This document shows, piece by piece, positions 1 to 7,157 of a stretch of 13,668 nt of DNA. Numbering within the stretch: the first letter of the stretch is position 1; each line of letters starts with the position of its first letter. Origin of the DNA: Desulfovibrio sp. (GTDB lineage: Bacteria > Desulfobacterota > Desulfovibrionia > Desulfovibrionales > Desulfovibrionaceae); NCBI GenBank assembly GCA_028708195.1, contig JAQVZK010000018.1, forward strand, positions 1 to 13,668. Reading direction: 5' to 3'. The notes under the pieces were generated by a model, which saw only the letters and a program-made list of their open reading frames with translations, was not told the origin of the DNA and did no database searches. The position numbers were made by a program, and so were the translations under genes.

Positions 1-1653
1 CCCCCGCCCGCATCCTTTGTTTTGAATGGCGATCAGGCTGCTGCCCTCTGCGAGATGAAGGCCGCGCTAAAGGCTGCCCAAAGTGAAAACCGGGCCGTTT
101 CGCGCTTGCTTTATGGCGTGACGGGCAGTGGTAAAACCGCCGTGTACCTTGAGCTGGCTCGCGCTTGTCTGGCTGCGGGCAAGAGCCTGCTTTTGCTCGC
201 GCCTGAAGTGGCTCTGGCCTATAAACTGCGGCGAGACGCCGCCTGCGCCCTGCCGGAAGTTCCGCTTTTTTTTCACCACGGCTACCAGTCCCCGGCCCGG
301 CGTGAAGCCACGTACAGGCAACTGGCCGCGCGTCAGGAGCCGTGCCTTGTGGTGGGTACGCGCTCGGCCCTGTTTTTGCCGGTGCCGCATCTTGCCTGCG
401 TGGTTCTGGATGAGGAACATGACGCATCTTTCAAGCAGGACGAAAGTCTGGCCTATCAGGCCAAGGAAGTGGCCTGGTTTCGTATGGCCCAAAACGACGG
501 TTTGCTGGTGCTTGGGTCGGCCACGCCCGACCTCAAGACGTTTTATGCCGCAGAGGGCGGCCACCTGCCCATATTACGCCTGCCACGGCGCGTTGGTGGG
601 CGTGATTTGCCGCCTGTCGAGCTTGTTGACATCAGTTCGCTTTCGCCTGCCGCCACCACCGAGCAAGGTCTTCTGGCCCCGCGCAGTGAGCAGGCCCTGC
701 AGGAAATTATCAGCAGAGGTGAGCAGGCTGTGGTTCTGCTTAACCGTCGCGGCTACGCGCCCCTTATGTACTGCCTTGACTGCGGCCGCACGCTGCGCTG
801 CCCCCACTGCGAAATCGGCCTGACCTACCACAAGGGACGCGAAAAGCTTGTGTGTCACTATTGCGGGTACACAAGGCCGTTTCCCTCCCCGTGCCCGGAA
901 TGCAAGGGCATGAATTTTCTACCAATGGGCGAGGGCACGGAGCGTCTGGCCGAGCGGCTGGGTACACTTGCCGGGGGCCCCGTGCTGCGACTGGACAGGG
1001 ACAGCACGCGCCGTCCGGGCCGGATGGAGGAAATTTTGGCGGCCTTTGCCCGTCAGGAATCTCCCATTCTTGTGGGTACACAAATGCTTTCCAAGGGGCA
1101 CCATTTTCCCAATGTGACCCTGGCCGTGATCGCAGACGCAGACCTTGGCCTGAACCTGCCAGACTACCGGGCAGCCGAGCGCACCTTTCAATTGCTGGTA
1201 CAGTCCTCCGGTCGGGCGGGGCGGGGGGACAAGCCAGGGCAGGTACTTATCCAGACACGTGATGTGAGCCATTATTGCTGGCAGTATGTACGCGAAGCCG
1301 ACTATGAGGGGTTTTACGCCGCCGAGCTGGCCCGCCGTAAACTGCGGCGGTATCCGCCCTTTGTGCGTCTGGCGCTCATACGCATATCGCATGCGGTGGA
1401 GGAAAGCGGCGGGGTGGCTGCCGTCAATGACCTGGCCGCCGCCATGCGGGCACGTGCGGCGGAGCTTGGTTTGCAACTGTTGGGGCCTGCCCCTGCCCCG
1501 CTGGCTTTGCTGCGCGGGCGTCGCCGCTATACCTGCCTCGTGAAAGGGCAGGACTGGCAGGCCATACGCGCTCTGTATTTTTTTGCCTCGGCACAAAAAT
1601 ACACTAAAAACCTACGACTTTTTCTTGACCTTGATCCTGTAAATATGTTGTGA
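1..1653 (+). CDS. priA: Primosomal protein N' (PriA replication-restart helicase), 3' part
   Basis: PriA is a 3'-to-5' superfamily 2 DNA helicase that reloads the replisome at stalled forks. The frame is open to the left window edge, so 550 C-terminal residues are visible and the N-terminal DNA-binding domains (roughly 190 residues by comparison with the ~730-residue family) lie outside. The TTG at 22 is only an internal codon. Visible in order: Walker A GVTGSGKT (about residues 39-46), the DEEH box (137-140), GSATP (motif III, near 172), eight cysteines in four CxxC pairs (about 258-301) that bind two zinc ions inside the helicase core, GTQMLSKGHHFP (near 359) and the arginine-finger motif QSSGRAGRG (near 401). 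All key residues are intact. It ends with TGA and is followed by an intrinsic terminator, so it seems to be the last gene of its transcript. Confidence 0.97.
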   Translation, partial: PPPASFVLNGDQAAALCEMKAALKAAQSENRAVSRLLYGVTGSGKTAVYLELARACLAAGKSLLLLAPEVALAYKLRRDAACALPEVPLFFHHGYQSPARREATYRQLAARQEPCLVVGTRSALFLPVPHLACVVLDEEHDASFKQDESLAYQAKEVAWFRMAQNDGLLVLGSATPDLKTFYAAEGGHLPILRLPRRVGGRDLPPVELVDISSLSPAATTEQGLLAPRSEQALQEIISRGEQAVVLLNRRGYAPLMYCLDCGRTLRCPHCEIGLTYHKGREKLVCHYCGYTRPFPSPCPECKGMNFLPMGEGTERLAERLGTLAGGPVLRLDRDSTRRPGRMEEILAAFARQESPILVGTQMLSKGHHFPNVTLAVIADADLGLNLPDYRAAERTFQLLVQSSGRAGRGDKPGQVLIQTRDVSHYCWQYVREADYEGFYAAELARRKLRRYPPFVRLALIRISHAVEESGGVAAVNDLAAAMRARAAELGLQLLGPAPAPLALLRGRRRYTCLVKGQDWQAIRALYFFASAQKYTKNLRLFLDLDPVNML

Positions 1654-1690
1654 AAGGCAATTGCTTTTTTCAAGCTGTTAGTGAGGCTGC

Positions 1691-1724
1691 CCGCCTTTCC
1701 GTTTCGGGATCAAGGCGGTTTTTT
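1691..1724 (+). terminator. Intrinsic terminator after priA
   Basis: A 7-bp perfect stem, CCGCCTT (1691-1697) with AAGGCGG (1712-1718), is followed directly by six T (1719-1724). It lies 37 bp past the priA stop and separates priA from the fadL-type gene. Confidence 0.85.
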
Positions 1725-1756
1725 CAGTGCTATATGCCCCTTTTGAGGGCAGGCTT

Positions 1757-1780
1757 CAAGCCGTTTGCAGAAGCGGCTTG
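1757..1780 (+). repeat. Hairpin in the leader of the FadL-type gene
   Basis: CAAGCCG (1757-1763) pairs with CGGCTTG (1774-1780) around a 10-nt loop. A smaller hairpin, TGCCC/GGGCA, lies just before it (1735-1751). Neither is followed at once by a T-run, so they are probably leader-RNA structure and not terminators. No function can be assigned. Confidence 0.4.
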
Positions 1781-1843
1781 TCGGTAGCTTCTGGTCTTTT
1801 TTGAGGACAGGTCGCGATGGCGGCCGAGGCATGGGGAGGAAGA

Positions 1844-3124
1844 ATGAAGGTTTTTCGCGCACTGGGGCTTGCATTGGCGCTGGTTATCTGCTGTTCAGCC
1901 ACTATCCGGGCCGAAGGCTTTGCTCTCAATGAATGGAGCGCCCGCGGTGTGGCCCTCTCTGGCGGTATGATAGGGCGTGCCGACGATGTTTCCACCCTGG
2001 CCTACAATGCGGCGGGCATAACCCAGGTGCCCGGCACCCACGTTATGGGCGGTCTGGCCTTCATTGCCCCCATTGGCACCATTGTGGCCGACCTGAGCGG
2101 AGGCGGCACCACGTATACGTCCACCAAGCCCGAAGTGTGGATGGCCCCACACGGCTTTGTCAGTCACCAGTTGAATGACAAGGTCTGGCTTGGTTTTGCT
2201 TCCTTCAGTCGGTTTGGCCTCGGCAACTCCTTCGACAGCCAGTGGGTCGGTAAGTACAACATGTATGACATCGGCCTGCAAACCGTATCCTTTGTTCCCA
2301 CCCTGGCCTACAAGGTCAATGACATGCTCTCCCTGTCCGTTGGGGTTGAAGCCATGTATGCGCATGTTTACAGGGGCAACAAAGTTCCCACAATGACGGC
2401 CGCCAGCTATCCAGATCGCTTTGACAACGACCTGCAGCTCGAAGGCAGCGGCTGGGGGGTTGGCGCGCATCTTGGCATGCATATGCGCTTCAACGACCAG
2501 TGGTCTATGGGCTTGTCGTACAAAAGCCAGGTTACGCTCAATCTTTATGGTGACGTGGATTTTGGCTATGAAGGCGACAGCCTCATCGCCAAGCAAGGTA
2601 ATCTGCCAGTGGCCCGCGACCGCAGCGCCAACGCCACGTTGCAGCTGCCTGACTCCATCGCCTGGGGCCTTGCCTATAAGCCTTTGGACAATCTGAGCTT
2701 TGAAGTTGGCACTGTCTTTACCCGCTGGTCCACATACAACGCTCTGAATATCAACATGGGCGACGACTATTCCTCGGTCAACAACAAGGAATGGCGTGAC
2801 GGCTGGAACTTCAACGGCAGCGTGGAGTACAAGCCCTTGGACTGGTGGACCCTGCGCGCGGGTGTTGCCTATGAAACCCCGGTAGTGAACGAAAGCTACA
2901 GCGATTATATGATGCCCACCAACGGCCGCACCATCATGAGTCTTGGTACCGGCGTTACCTGGGAAAACTGGACCCTTGATCTGGCCTATGCCCACTTGTG
3001 GATATACCCTGTGGACTATGGCAATTCAACGTCAGCCGGCATCAAGGCCGTTGGCATCAAGGGCGGACATTCTGAAGATGTGCAGGCCAATATCTACATG
3101 TTCTCGGTGGGATACACTTTTTAG
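1844..3124 (+). CDS. FadL/OmpP1/TodX-family outer-membrane transport protein
   Basis: This is a beta-barrel channel for uptake of hydrophobic molecules (long-chain fatty acids or aromatics in characterised members) across the outer membrane. The product has 426 residues, close to the family length. A signal peptide runs to about residue 23 (MKVF, hydrophobic core, ATIRA, then EGF). The N-terminal hatch region has GFALNEWSARG...ADD...YNAAGI, matching the FadL pattern, where the usual NPAG is replaced by NAAG. The remainder has the alternating aromatic/polar pattern of barrel strands and ends in Phe (SVGYTF), the outer-membrane assembly signal. I chose ATG 1844 over the in-frame ATG 1817 because GGAGG sits 4 nt upstream and the signal peptide then begins with MKV. 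Substrate unknown. It is monocistronic and convergent with the ABC operon. Confidence 0.88.
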   Translation: MKVFRALGLALALVICCSATIRAEGFALNEWSARGVALSGGMIGRADDVSTLAYNAAGITQVPGTHVMGGLAFIAPIGTIVADLSGGGTTYTSTKPEVWMAPHGFVSHQLNDKVWLGFASFSRFGLGNSFDSQWVGKYNMYDIGLQTVSFVPTLAYKVNDMLSLSVGVEAMYAHVYRGNKVPTMTAASYPDRFDNDLQLEGSGWGVGAHLGMHMRFNDQWSMGLSYKSQVTLNLYGDVDFGYEGDSLIAKQGNLPVARDRSANATLQLPDSIAWGLAYKPLDNLSFEVGTVFTRWSTYNALNINMGDDYSSVNNKEWRDGWNFNGSVEYKPLDWWTLRAGVAYETPVVNESYSDYMMPTNGRTIMSLGTGVTWENWTLDLAYAHLWIYPVDYGNSTSAGIKAVGIKGGHSEDVQANIYMFSVGYTF

Positions 3125-3147
3125 GGCATTTCATTCTGAAGTGCTCA

Positions 3148-3231
3148 GGCGGCTGCGCGAGCAGACGCCCGCCCTGGAGGCGTAAGTGCAGCTTCAGTCC
3201 TTGCCCCTTGGGGCAAAGACTGAAGCTGCAC
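3148..3231. terminator. Two strong hairpins between convergent fadL-type gene and ABC operon
   Basis: The first hairpin is GGCG-g-CTGC, loop GCGA, GCAG-a-CGCC (3148-3169). The second has 22-nt arms (3186-3207 and 3210-3231) with one C/A mismatch at 3200/3217 and a tiny loop: GTGCAGCTTCAGTC pairs with GACTGAAGCTGCAC, and TTGCCCC with GGGGCAA. The position between two convergent genes suggests a bidirectional transcription stop or mRNA 3'-end protector. There is no clean T-run on either side, so intrinsic termination is not proven. Confidence 0.5.
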
Positions 3232-3300
3232 TGTCATTTGTTTACGCTGGCAAGGGCTGGCCGGGCGTTTTGAAAAGATGCGTGTTTTGAGAAATGAGCA

Positions 3301-3329
3301 CCGTAAAAAATGAATGCCGTAAAAAATGA
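3301..3329. repeat. Short tandem repeat with A6 tracts
   Basis: CCGTAAAAAATGA occurs at 3301-3313 and again at 3317-3329, a 16-nt period. On the minus strand these give two T6 tracts 36-65 nt past the ABC ATPase stop. A weak CTTTG/CAAAG hairpin begins at that stop, so the T tracts might help end the ABC transcript, but no good stem adjoins them. Confidence 0.5.
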
Positions 3330-3364
3330 GCTTCGTGAGCGCGCTGCTTTGCACGCCCCCAAAG

Positions 3365-4174
3365 CTACACTGGCGCGGTTGCGGCGTCGTCCTGCTGCTC
3401 CAGCAGCGTCAGAATGTGGGCCACCAGCCCTGCATATGCTGGGTCGTCTCTTCGCCGGGGGCGGGGCAGGTCCACGCTGAACCTGTCTACAATGCGTCCG
3501 GGGTTGGTGCCCATAACAATGATTTCATCAGCTAGGTAGACGGATTCATCCACGCTGTGGGTGACAAACACGATTGTCTTCCGGCTTTGCTCCCAAACCT
3601 CAAGTAGCCGTTTTTGCAGCGTAATACGCGTAAACGCGTCTATGGCTCCAAAGGGTTCGTCCATAAGCAGCACGTCGGGGTTATTGGCCAGGGCGCGCGC
3701 AATGGCCACCCTTTGTCGCATGCCGCCTGAAAGCTCGTGCGGCATGGCGAGGGCAAATTTTTCAAGGCCCACCATGCCCAGGTAGCGGCGCGCCTCCTGT
3801 TCCCGCTGGCTTTTGCACATGCCGTTGAACTGCAGGCCAATCCCCGTATTATCAAGCACATTCAGCCAGGGAAAAAGCGAATACTCCTGAAAGACCATGC
3901 CTATTTGTCGGCACGGGCCTTGCCGCAGCTCATTACGAAAGCGAATTTCTCCCTGTTCGCATGGGGTCAGGCCAGCCATCATGCGCAGCAGGGTTGATTT
4001 GCCGCAGCCAGAGGGGCCGACTATGCAGATAAAGCGCGCGTGCGCCACAGTCAGGTCTATGTGGTGCAGGGCTTCAATGGGGCCGCTCTTGGTCGCAAAG
4101 GTTTTTGATACGTCTGCGACTACGAGCTCTGAAGACAAAAATGAGGCGTCAATTACTTTGTCAGTCGTTTCCAT
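3365..4174 (-). CDS. ABC transporter ATPase, SsuB/TauB/NrtD-type
   Basis: This is the cytoplasmic ATP-hydrolysing subunit that drives an importer for sulfonate/nitrate/taurine-class solutes. It has 269 residues, normal for the family. Visible motifs are Walker A GPSGCGKST (53-61), Q-loop Gln96 in VFQEYSLFPW, signature LSGGMRQR (148-155), Walker B VLLMDEP (168-174) and the switch histidine in VTHSVDE (206). The sequence after the signature, DEPFGAIDAFTR, is typical of this subfamily. The start ATG (4172-4174) has AGGAAG about 7 nt upstream and overlaps the end of the permease gene by 22 bp, which indicates translational coupling. All catalytic residues are intact. Substrate cannot be read from the ATPase. 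Confidence 0.93.
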   Translation of the reverse strand: METTDKVIDASFLSSELVVADVSKTFATKSGPIEALHHIDLTVAHARFICIVGPSGCGKSTLLRMMAGLTPCEQGEIRFRNELRQGPCRQIGMVFQEYSLFPWLNVLDNTGIGLQFNGMCKSQREQEARRYLGMVGLEKFALAMPHELSGGMRQRVAIARALANNPDVLLMDEPFGAIDAFTRITLQKRLLEVWEQSRKTIVFVTHSVDESVYLADEIIVMGTNPGRIVDRFSVDLPRPRRRDDPAYAGLVAHILTLLEQQDDAATAPV

Positions 4175-4986
4175 ACAAACTTCCTGTCTTCATAAAGCCT
4201 GAACAGCCTGTCCAGCAGCGCTCCCACAAGCCCAATGCTTATCATGCCCGCAATGACCACGTCGGTGCGGCCCACGGTGTAGGCGTGCGTGATGAGGTAA
4301 CCCACACCCGAAAGGCTGCCAGGCAACATTTCGGCCGATACAAGGCACATCCAGGACACGCCAAGGCCAATGCGCAAACCATTGATGATGGATGGCGCGG
4401 CATACGGCAGCAGTACCTTGCGAAAAATATCTATCTCGTTGGCCCCCAGAACCCTCGCCGCATCGGTGAGCGTTTGGGGCACCATGCTCACGCCGTGGAT
4501 GGCGCTGGTGAGAATGGGGTAAAAACCGCCTATAAAGATGATAAAAATCATCGATACTTTAATGTTGTGAAAGTACGGGTAGGCGGCCCCAATAGGCACA
4601 GAAAAAACGTCCGCCAGGCTCAGCATGCCAAACCATGCCAGCACCAGCGGCACCCAGGCCAGGGGGGGAATGGAGCGAAACAGGCCAAGGAACGTATTGA
4701 GCGTGGTATTTACGTCGGGCTTGTAGCCCATGATGATTCCCAGCGGAACAGCCAAAAGCACCGCAATAAGGTAGCCCGCAAAAACCCGAGCCAGACTTAT
4801 AAGGGTATTGAGGGGCAGGGTGCCCATAGAAATAACGTCATCGCTGGGGCTGGAGAGCAGGCTCCACACCTGGGGAATGCCCGGCAGAATGATGTCGTTT
4901 TTTACCACATGGGCCATTGCATGCCATAGAAGCAGAAACAGCAGGGGAAAAATCAGTGGTAGAATAAATGCTTTAATATTTTTCAT
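4153..4986 (-). CDS. ABC transporter permease, SsuC/TauC-type
   Basis: This inner-membrane permease has 277 residues and about six hydrophobic segments, starting with a long one at residues 6-27. The coupling-helix EAA-type loop is clear at about 175-197 (DAARVLGANEIDIFRKVLLP), followed by INGLRIGLGVSW, as in SsuC/TauC/NrtB. Between WFG (118-120) and the IFIGGFYPI segment there are roughly 18-20 more residues than I recall in SsuC or TauC (MLSLADVF...HNIKVSM), so this may be a divergent branch with its own substrate. The Shine-Dalgarno signal is weak, so translation may depend on the upstream cistron. It lies 135 bp downstream of the binding-protein gene and overlaps the ATPase gene. Confidence 0.92.
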   Translation of the reverse strand: MKNIKAFILPLIFPLLFLLLWHAMAHVVKNDIILPGIPQVWSLLSSPSDDVISMGTLPLNTLISLARVFAGYLIAVLLAVPLGIIMGYKPDVNTTLNTFLGLFRSIPPLAWVPLVLAWFGMLSLADVFSVPIGAAYPYFHNIKVSMIFIIFIGGFYPILTSAIHGVSMVPQTLTDAARVLGANEIDIFRKVLLPYAAPSIINGLRIGLGVSWMCLVSAEMLPGSLSGVGYLITHAYTVGRTDVVIAGMISIGLVGALLDRLFRLYEDRKFVWKRLTK

Positions 4987-5075
4987 GAGTTATGACCGCA
5001 AGGTGAAAGTATGCGAGCTGTAGTGTGCTTGTGACAGGCCGCGCGTGGCCCGCAGCAGCTTTAACCTTTTGAGTC

Positions 5076-5105
5076 TGCCCCGGCCTGCTGGTGCAAACCG
5101 GGGCA
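5076..5105 (-). repeat. Hairpin between binding-protein and permease cistrons
   Basis: TGCCCCGG (5076-5083) pairs perfectly with CCGGGGCA (5098-5105) around a 14-nt loop, in the 135-bp gap between the two cistrons. No T-run follows on the minus strand. Such hairpins after a binding-protein cistron can protect the upstream mRNA and raise its yield relative to the membrane subunits; that role is inferred here. Confidence 0.5.
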
Positions 5106-5121
5106 AACAATGACTGAAACT

Positions 5122-6221
5122 TTATTTGCCGTTGATGAACTGCGGGTCCACAAGCAGCTCTTCTGCCTCTTTGTAGGATTTGCCCTTCAAAGCGCCTTTG
5201 AAGTATCCGGCCTTGTTCAGGTCGCTCAAATAGCCGTCTGCGCCTTCCTTCCAGCCGTCAGTAAAGGTTTGCAGGAAGCGAAGGTTGGAGTTCTTGCCGA
5301 TTTCTTCCGGCAGGCCAATCCATTTGGCACCAAGAATGCCCGCTTGCTGCGGGTTTTCATTGCACCAACGGCCCATTCCGGCCATGAGTTTCACAAAATC
5401 ACGCACAAGGGCGGGGTGGGCGGCAATGATTTCATCGCGTGCGGCGATAACGCAGCAGGGGTAGTCTGTCCACTTGCCTTCGGGGGGAAGGTTGCGCAGC
5501 ATGCTGATGTCGTGGCCAGCGCCTTTGCCCACGGCGGTCTGGGGGAAGGGCTCGGGGCCGACCACAGCGTCAACCTGTTTGCTGCTCAGGGCAGGAATAA
5601 GGTTGCCCATGCCCTTGAGGTCAACCAGCACCACTTGGGCCTTCTGGTCCAGCGGGTTGCTCGTATAGGTAATGCCCTCGGATTTGAGCGCGCTTTCAAG
5701 AATAATTATGGGCGCACTGCTGGGCGAGTGATAGCCAATGCTGACGGATTTGGGCGATTTTTTGATGAAGGCGATAAATTCCTTCCAGGTTTTGGCAGGA
5801 ACGGCGTTGGATACGACCACGCCGCCACTGGCCAGCACCAGAGGGGACACGATCTTGATGGGAATGTTTTTGTCAATGCCAGCCATAATGGCGGTTATGG
5901 AAGCAAGACCTATGTCGAGCTGCTTTGCTTCTGGGCAAAAAGGGTCGCGGTTTCAGAGCCGCTTTTGATGACCACGATATCAAGCACCGCCACGGGCTTG
6001 CCGTCCTTCATCAGTTCATACTTTTCCTTGGGAACCAGAGGCTTCATCCACATGCCGTCGATGGGCTGTTTTTCGCCCATATCCATAGCGACCATGAGGG
6101 GCGTGTGGTTGGTGGTGAAGATATAGCCGACTTTCAGCCGGGGCAGTTCGGCCGCTTGAGCGGCAACTGAAAAGGCAAGCAAGAGTGTTGTTGCCAGCAT
6201 TTTACTGAACAGGGTGCGCAT
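5122..6221 (-). pseudogene. ABC substrate-binding protein (NMT1/SsuA-type), broken by a 5-bp tandem duplication
   Basis: This would be the periplasmic solute-binding protein of the importer. The N-terminal part (6221 to a premature TAG ending at 5910) is 103 residues: a signal peptide (MRTLF...AAQAA) then LKVGYIFTTNHTPLMVAMD, the typical opening of NMT1/SsuA-like proteins, ending in a spurious SSST tail. The remainder continues in another frame from about 5930 to 5122 (KQLDIGLASITAIMAG... to FINGK). The break falls on TGCTT repeated twice (5921-5930). Removing one copy joins the frames as TLFAQKQLDIGLAS, a normal family sequence, and gives a 364-residue protein. The start has GGAGG 4 nt upstream (6226-6230). 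An internal ATG at 5886 could start a fragment lacking the first lobe. Substrate is unknown. The sequence might also carry an assembly error, but a perfect tandem duplication favours a real slippage mutation. Confidence 0.88.
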
Positions 6222-6511
6222 AAAACCTCCATAAATCAGTTTGTGTTGTGTGAACAATGTTCTGTTACATCCTTGTACATTTTTATCTTCAGGGTGTTCC
6301 AAAGCCTTTTTACGCGGTAAAGTCTGTTTGAGGGCTCGTATTTCTGTTGGCTTCAGGCGTAGTTTTTGCCTTGCCACGGTCCAGGCATCCTTGCGGCCGA
6401 GAGTACGTAACTTCGCGCCAACCGTTGCCCCACAGGCAAGCCGTGTGGCTCAAGCCTGCCCTGCTTTTTTCTGCAAAGGGCGTAAGAGGCCAGCGTGACA
6501 GAAGACCTGCC

Positions 6512-6547
6512 AAAACAAAAAAAGTTTCGTATGGTTATACGAAACTT
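6512..6547 (-). terminator. Intrinsic terminator on the minus strand
   Basis: AAGTTTCGTAT (6522-6532) and ATACGAAACTT (6537-6547) form a perfect 11-bp stem with a 4-nt loop. Read on the minus strand the stem runs straight into a tract of T (T5, G, T4). No coding gene ends just upstream; focA stops about 600 nt away. It therefore ends either an extended focA transcript or an independent small RNA, or it attenuates transcription into the ABC operon. Confidence 0.85.
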
Positions 6548-6660
6548 GCGCTGTGAAATATGGTTGTGGCTGACCCTGTCAGGCAGGGCGGGAAAGGTAG
6601 GATTATGTGCTGGCCCTGCGTGAAGGATGATGCGAGACAACCTGCCTCACAGCGCCACAA
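6548..6660 (-). ncRNA. Candidate structured RNA or leader preceding the terminator
   Basis: On the minus strand a 9-bp stem, GCGCTGTGA (6655-6647) with TCACAGCGC (6556-6548), ends exactly where the terminator stem begins. Inside it the arms 6641-6646 and 6582-6587 (GGCAGG/CCTGCC) extend the pairing. Competing pairs exist: 6583-6589 with 6613-6619 (GCAGGGC/GCCCTGC), CCCTG (6574-6578) with CAGGG (6584-6588), and 6564-6570 with 6654-6660 (TTGTGGC/GCCACAA). Mutually exclusive pairing in front of an intrinsic terminator is the layout of a riboregulator. I could not match it to a known riboswitch family, and its 5' end is undetermined. Confidence 0.35.
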
Positions 6661-6970
6661 AGTCAGGTGCCACCGCTTGCGAGTTCGCCCTGCTGCACAA
6701 GGCAGGCAAAAGACAAGCTCTGGCGGCGGGCAAAAAGATGTTTAATAGATAAGATAGTATGTAATTTCATGCTGTTAAAAGATATTTTATTGTAACTGTA
6801 AGAAGCAAAAAAGGCCTTGTTTGCAATGCTTTTTTGTCTCGGTTGACTACTCTTCCAATGATACTGTGAAAACGGGTTGGCATCAAGGGCAATGTGTTCC
6901 GGTGGTCATTGCCATTGTGTGGAAAGTAGTTCTTACAAAATACACAGACAGAGGGTCTGCAAGTTGCCAG

Positions 6971-7157
6971 AGTGCTTGCCATACTGCAAAGCACTGCAAA
7001 AGAATGTGCTCCCTTGCGGTCAGTTTTCGCAAGAGAGCACGCGGTTGCCCTGAGGCAAAATATCTGTGGTTGGCGATTTTGCGCGTCTTTCTGCGATTGC
7101 AGAAAATTGTGTGATACCCGATCTACAGGCAGTTTGCGCCAATGGGCAAACTACCTG
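6971..7157 (-). repeat. Chain of five hairpins at the focA 3' end
   Basis: Successive inverted repeats are: AGTGCTT/AAGCACT (6971-6995); GTGCTC-c-CTTGCG/CGCAAG-a-GAGCAC (7006-7040); GCAAAAT/ATTTTGC (7055-7082); TTTCTGC/GCAGAAA (7088-7105); and CAGG-c-AGTTTGC/GCAAACT-a-CCTG (7126-7157), the last overlapping the focA stop codon. Segments 7054-7075 and 7145-7166 match at 19 of 22 positions, so part of the chain looks duplicated. None has a T-run, so this is not an ordinary intrinsic terminator. Confidence 0.5.

Larger units (their letters stand above)
6222..7150. other. Long intergenic region upstream of the ABC operon
   Basis: No convincing gene is seen on either strand in these 929 bp. The part near the binding-protein gene has a near-promoter palindrome GAACAATGTTC (6252-6262). 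The middle holds the minus-strand terminator and the foldable segment listed separately. Positions 6741-6800 are AT-rich and may hold a minus-strand promoter, though no clean -35/-10 pair was found. CAAAAAAG and CTTTTTTG flank 6805-6840 as a weak inverted repeat. Positions 6971-7150 are a chain of hairpins next to the focA 3' end. Confidence 0.6.

Noticed and set aside
1895..2995. A 366-codon minus-strand open frame opposite the FadL-type gene
   Set aside because: It lacks any family similarity, whereas the plus-strand frame has a signal peptide, hatch motif and terminal Phe.
5910..5930. Programmed -1 ribosomal frameshifting in the binding-protein gene
   Set aside because: No X-XXY-YYZ slippery heptamer lies in the right frame, and an exact tandem TGCTT duplication explains the break more simply.
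6496..6511. Plus-strand TGACAGAAGACCTGCC resembles the B12 box that ends cobalamin riboswitches
   Set aside because: It agrees with the remembered consensus AGCCAGGAGACCTGCC at 13 of 16 positions, but the rest of the aptamer (the GGTG...ATCC and CCCGCCACTG blocks) is missing upstream and there is no plus-strand gene downstream. A covariance search for Cobalamin (RF00174) could settle it.
6590..6646. Plus-strand GGGAAAGG...GGATGATGCGAG...CCTGCC looks like the 3' half of a cobalamin riboswitch
   Set aside because: Order and spacing only partly agree, the 5' half is absent, and the strong terminator here faces the other way. Treated as chance.
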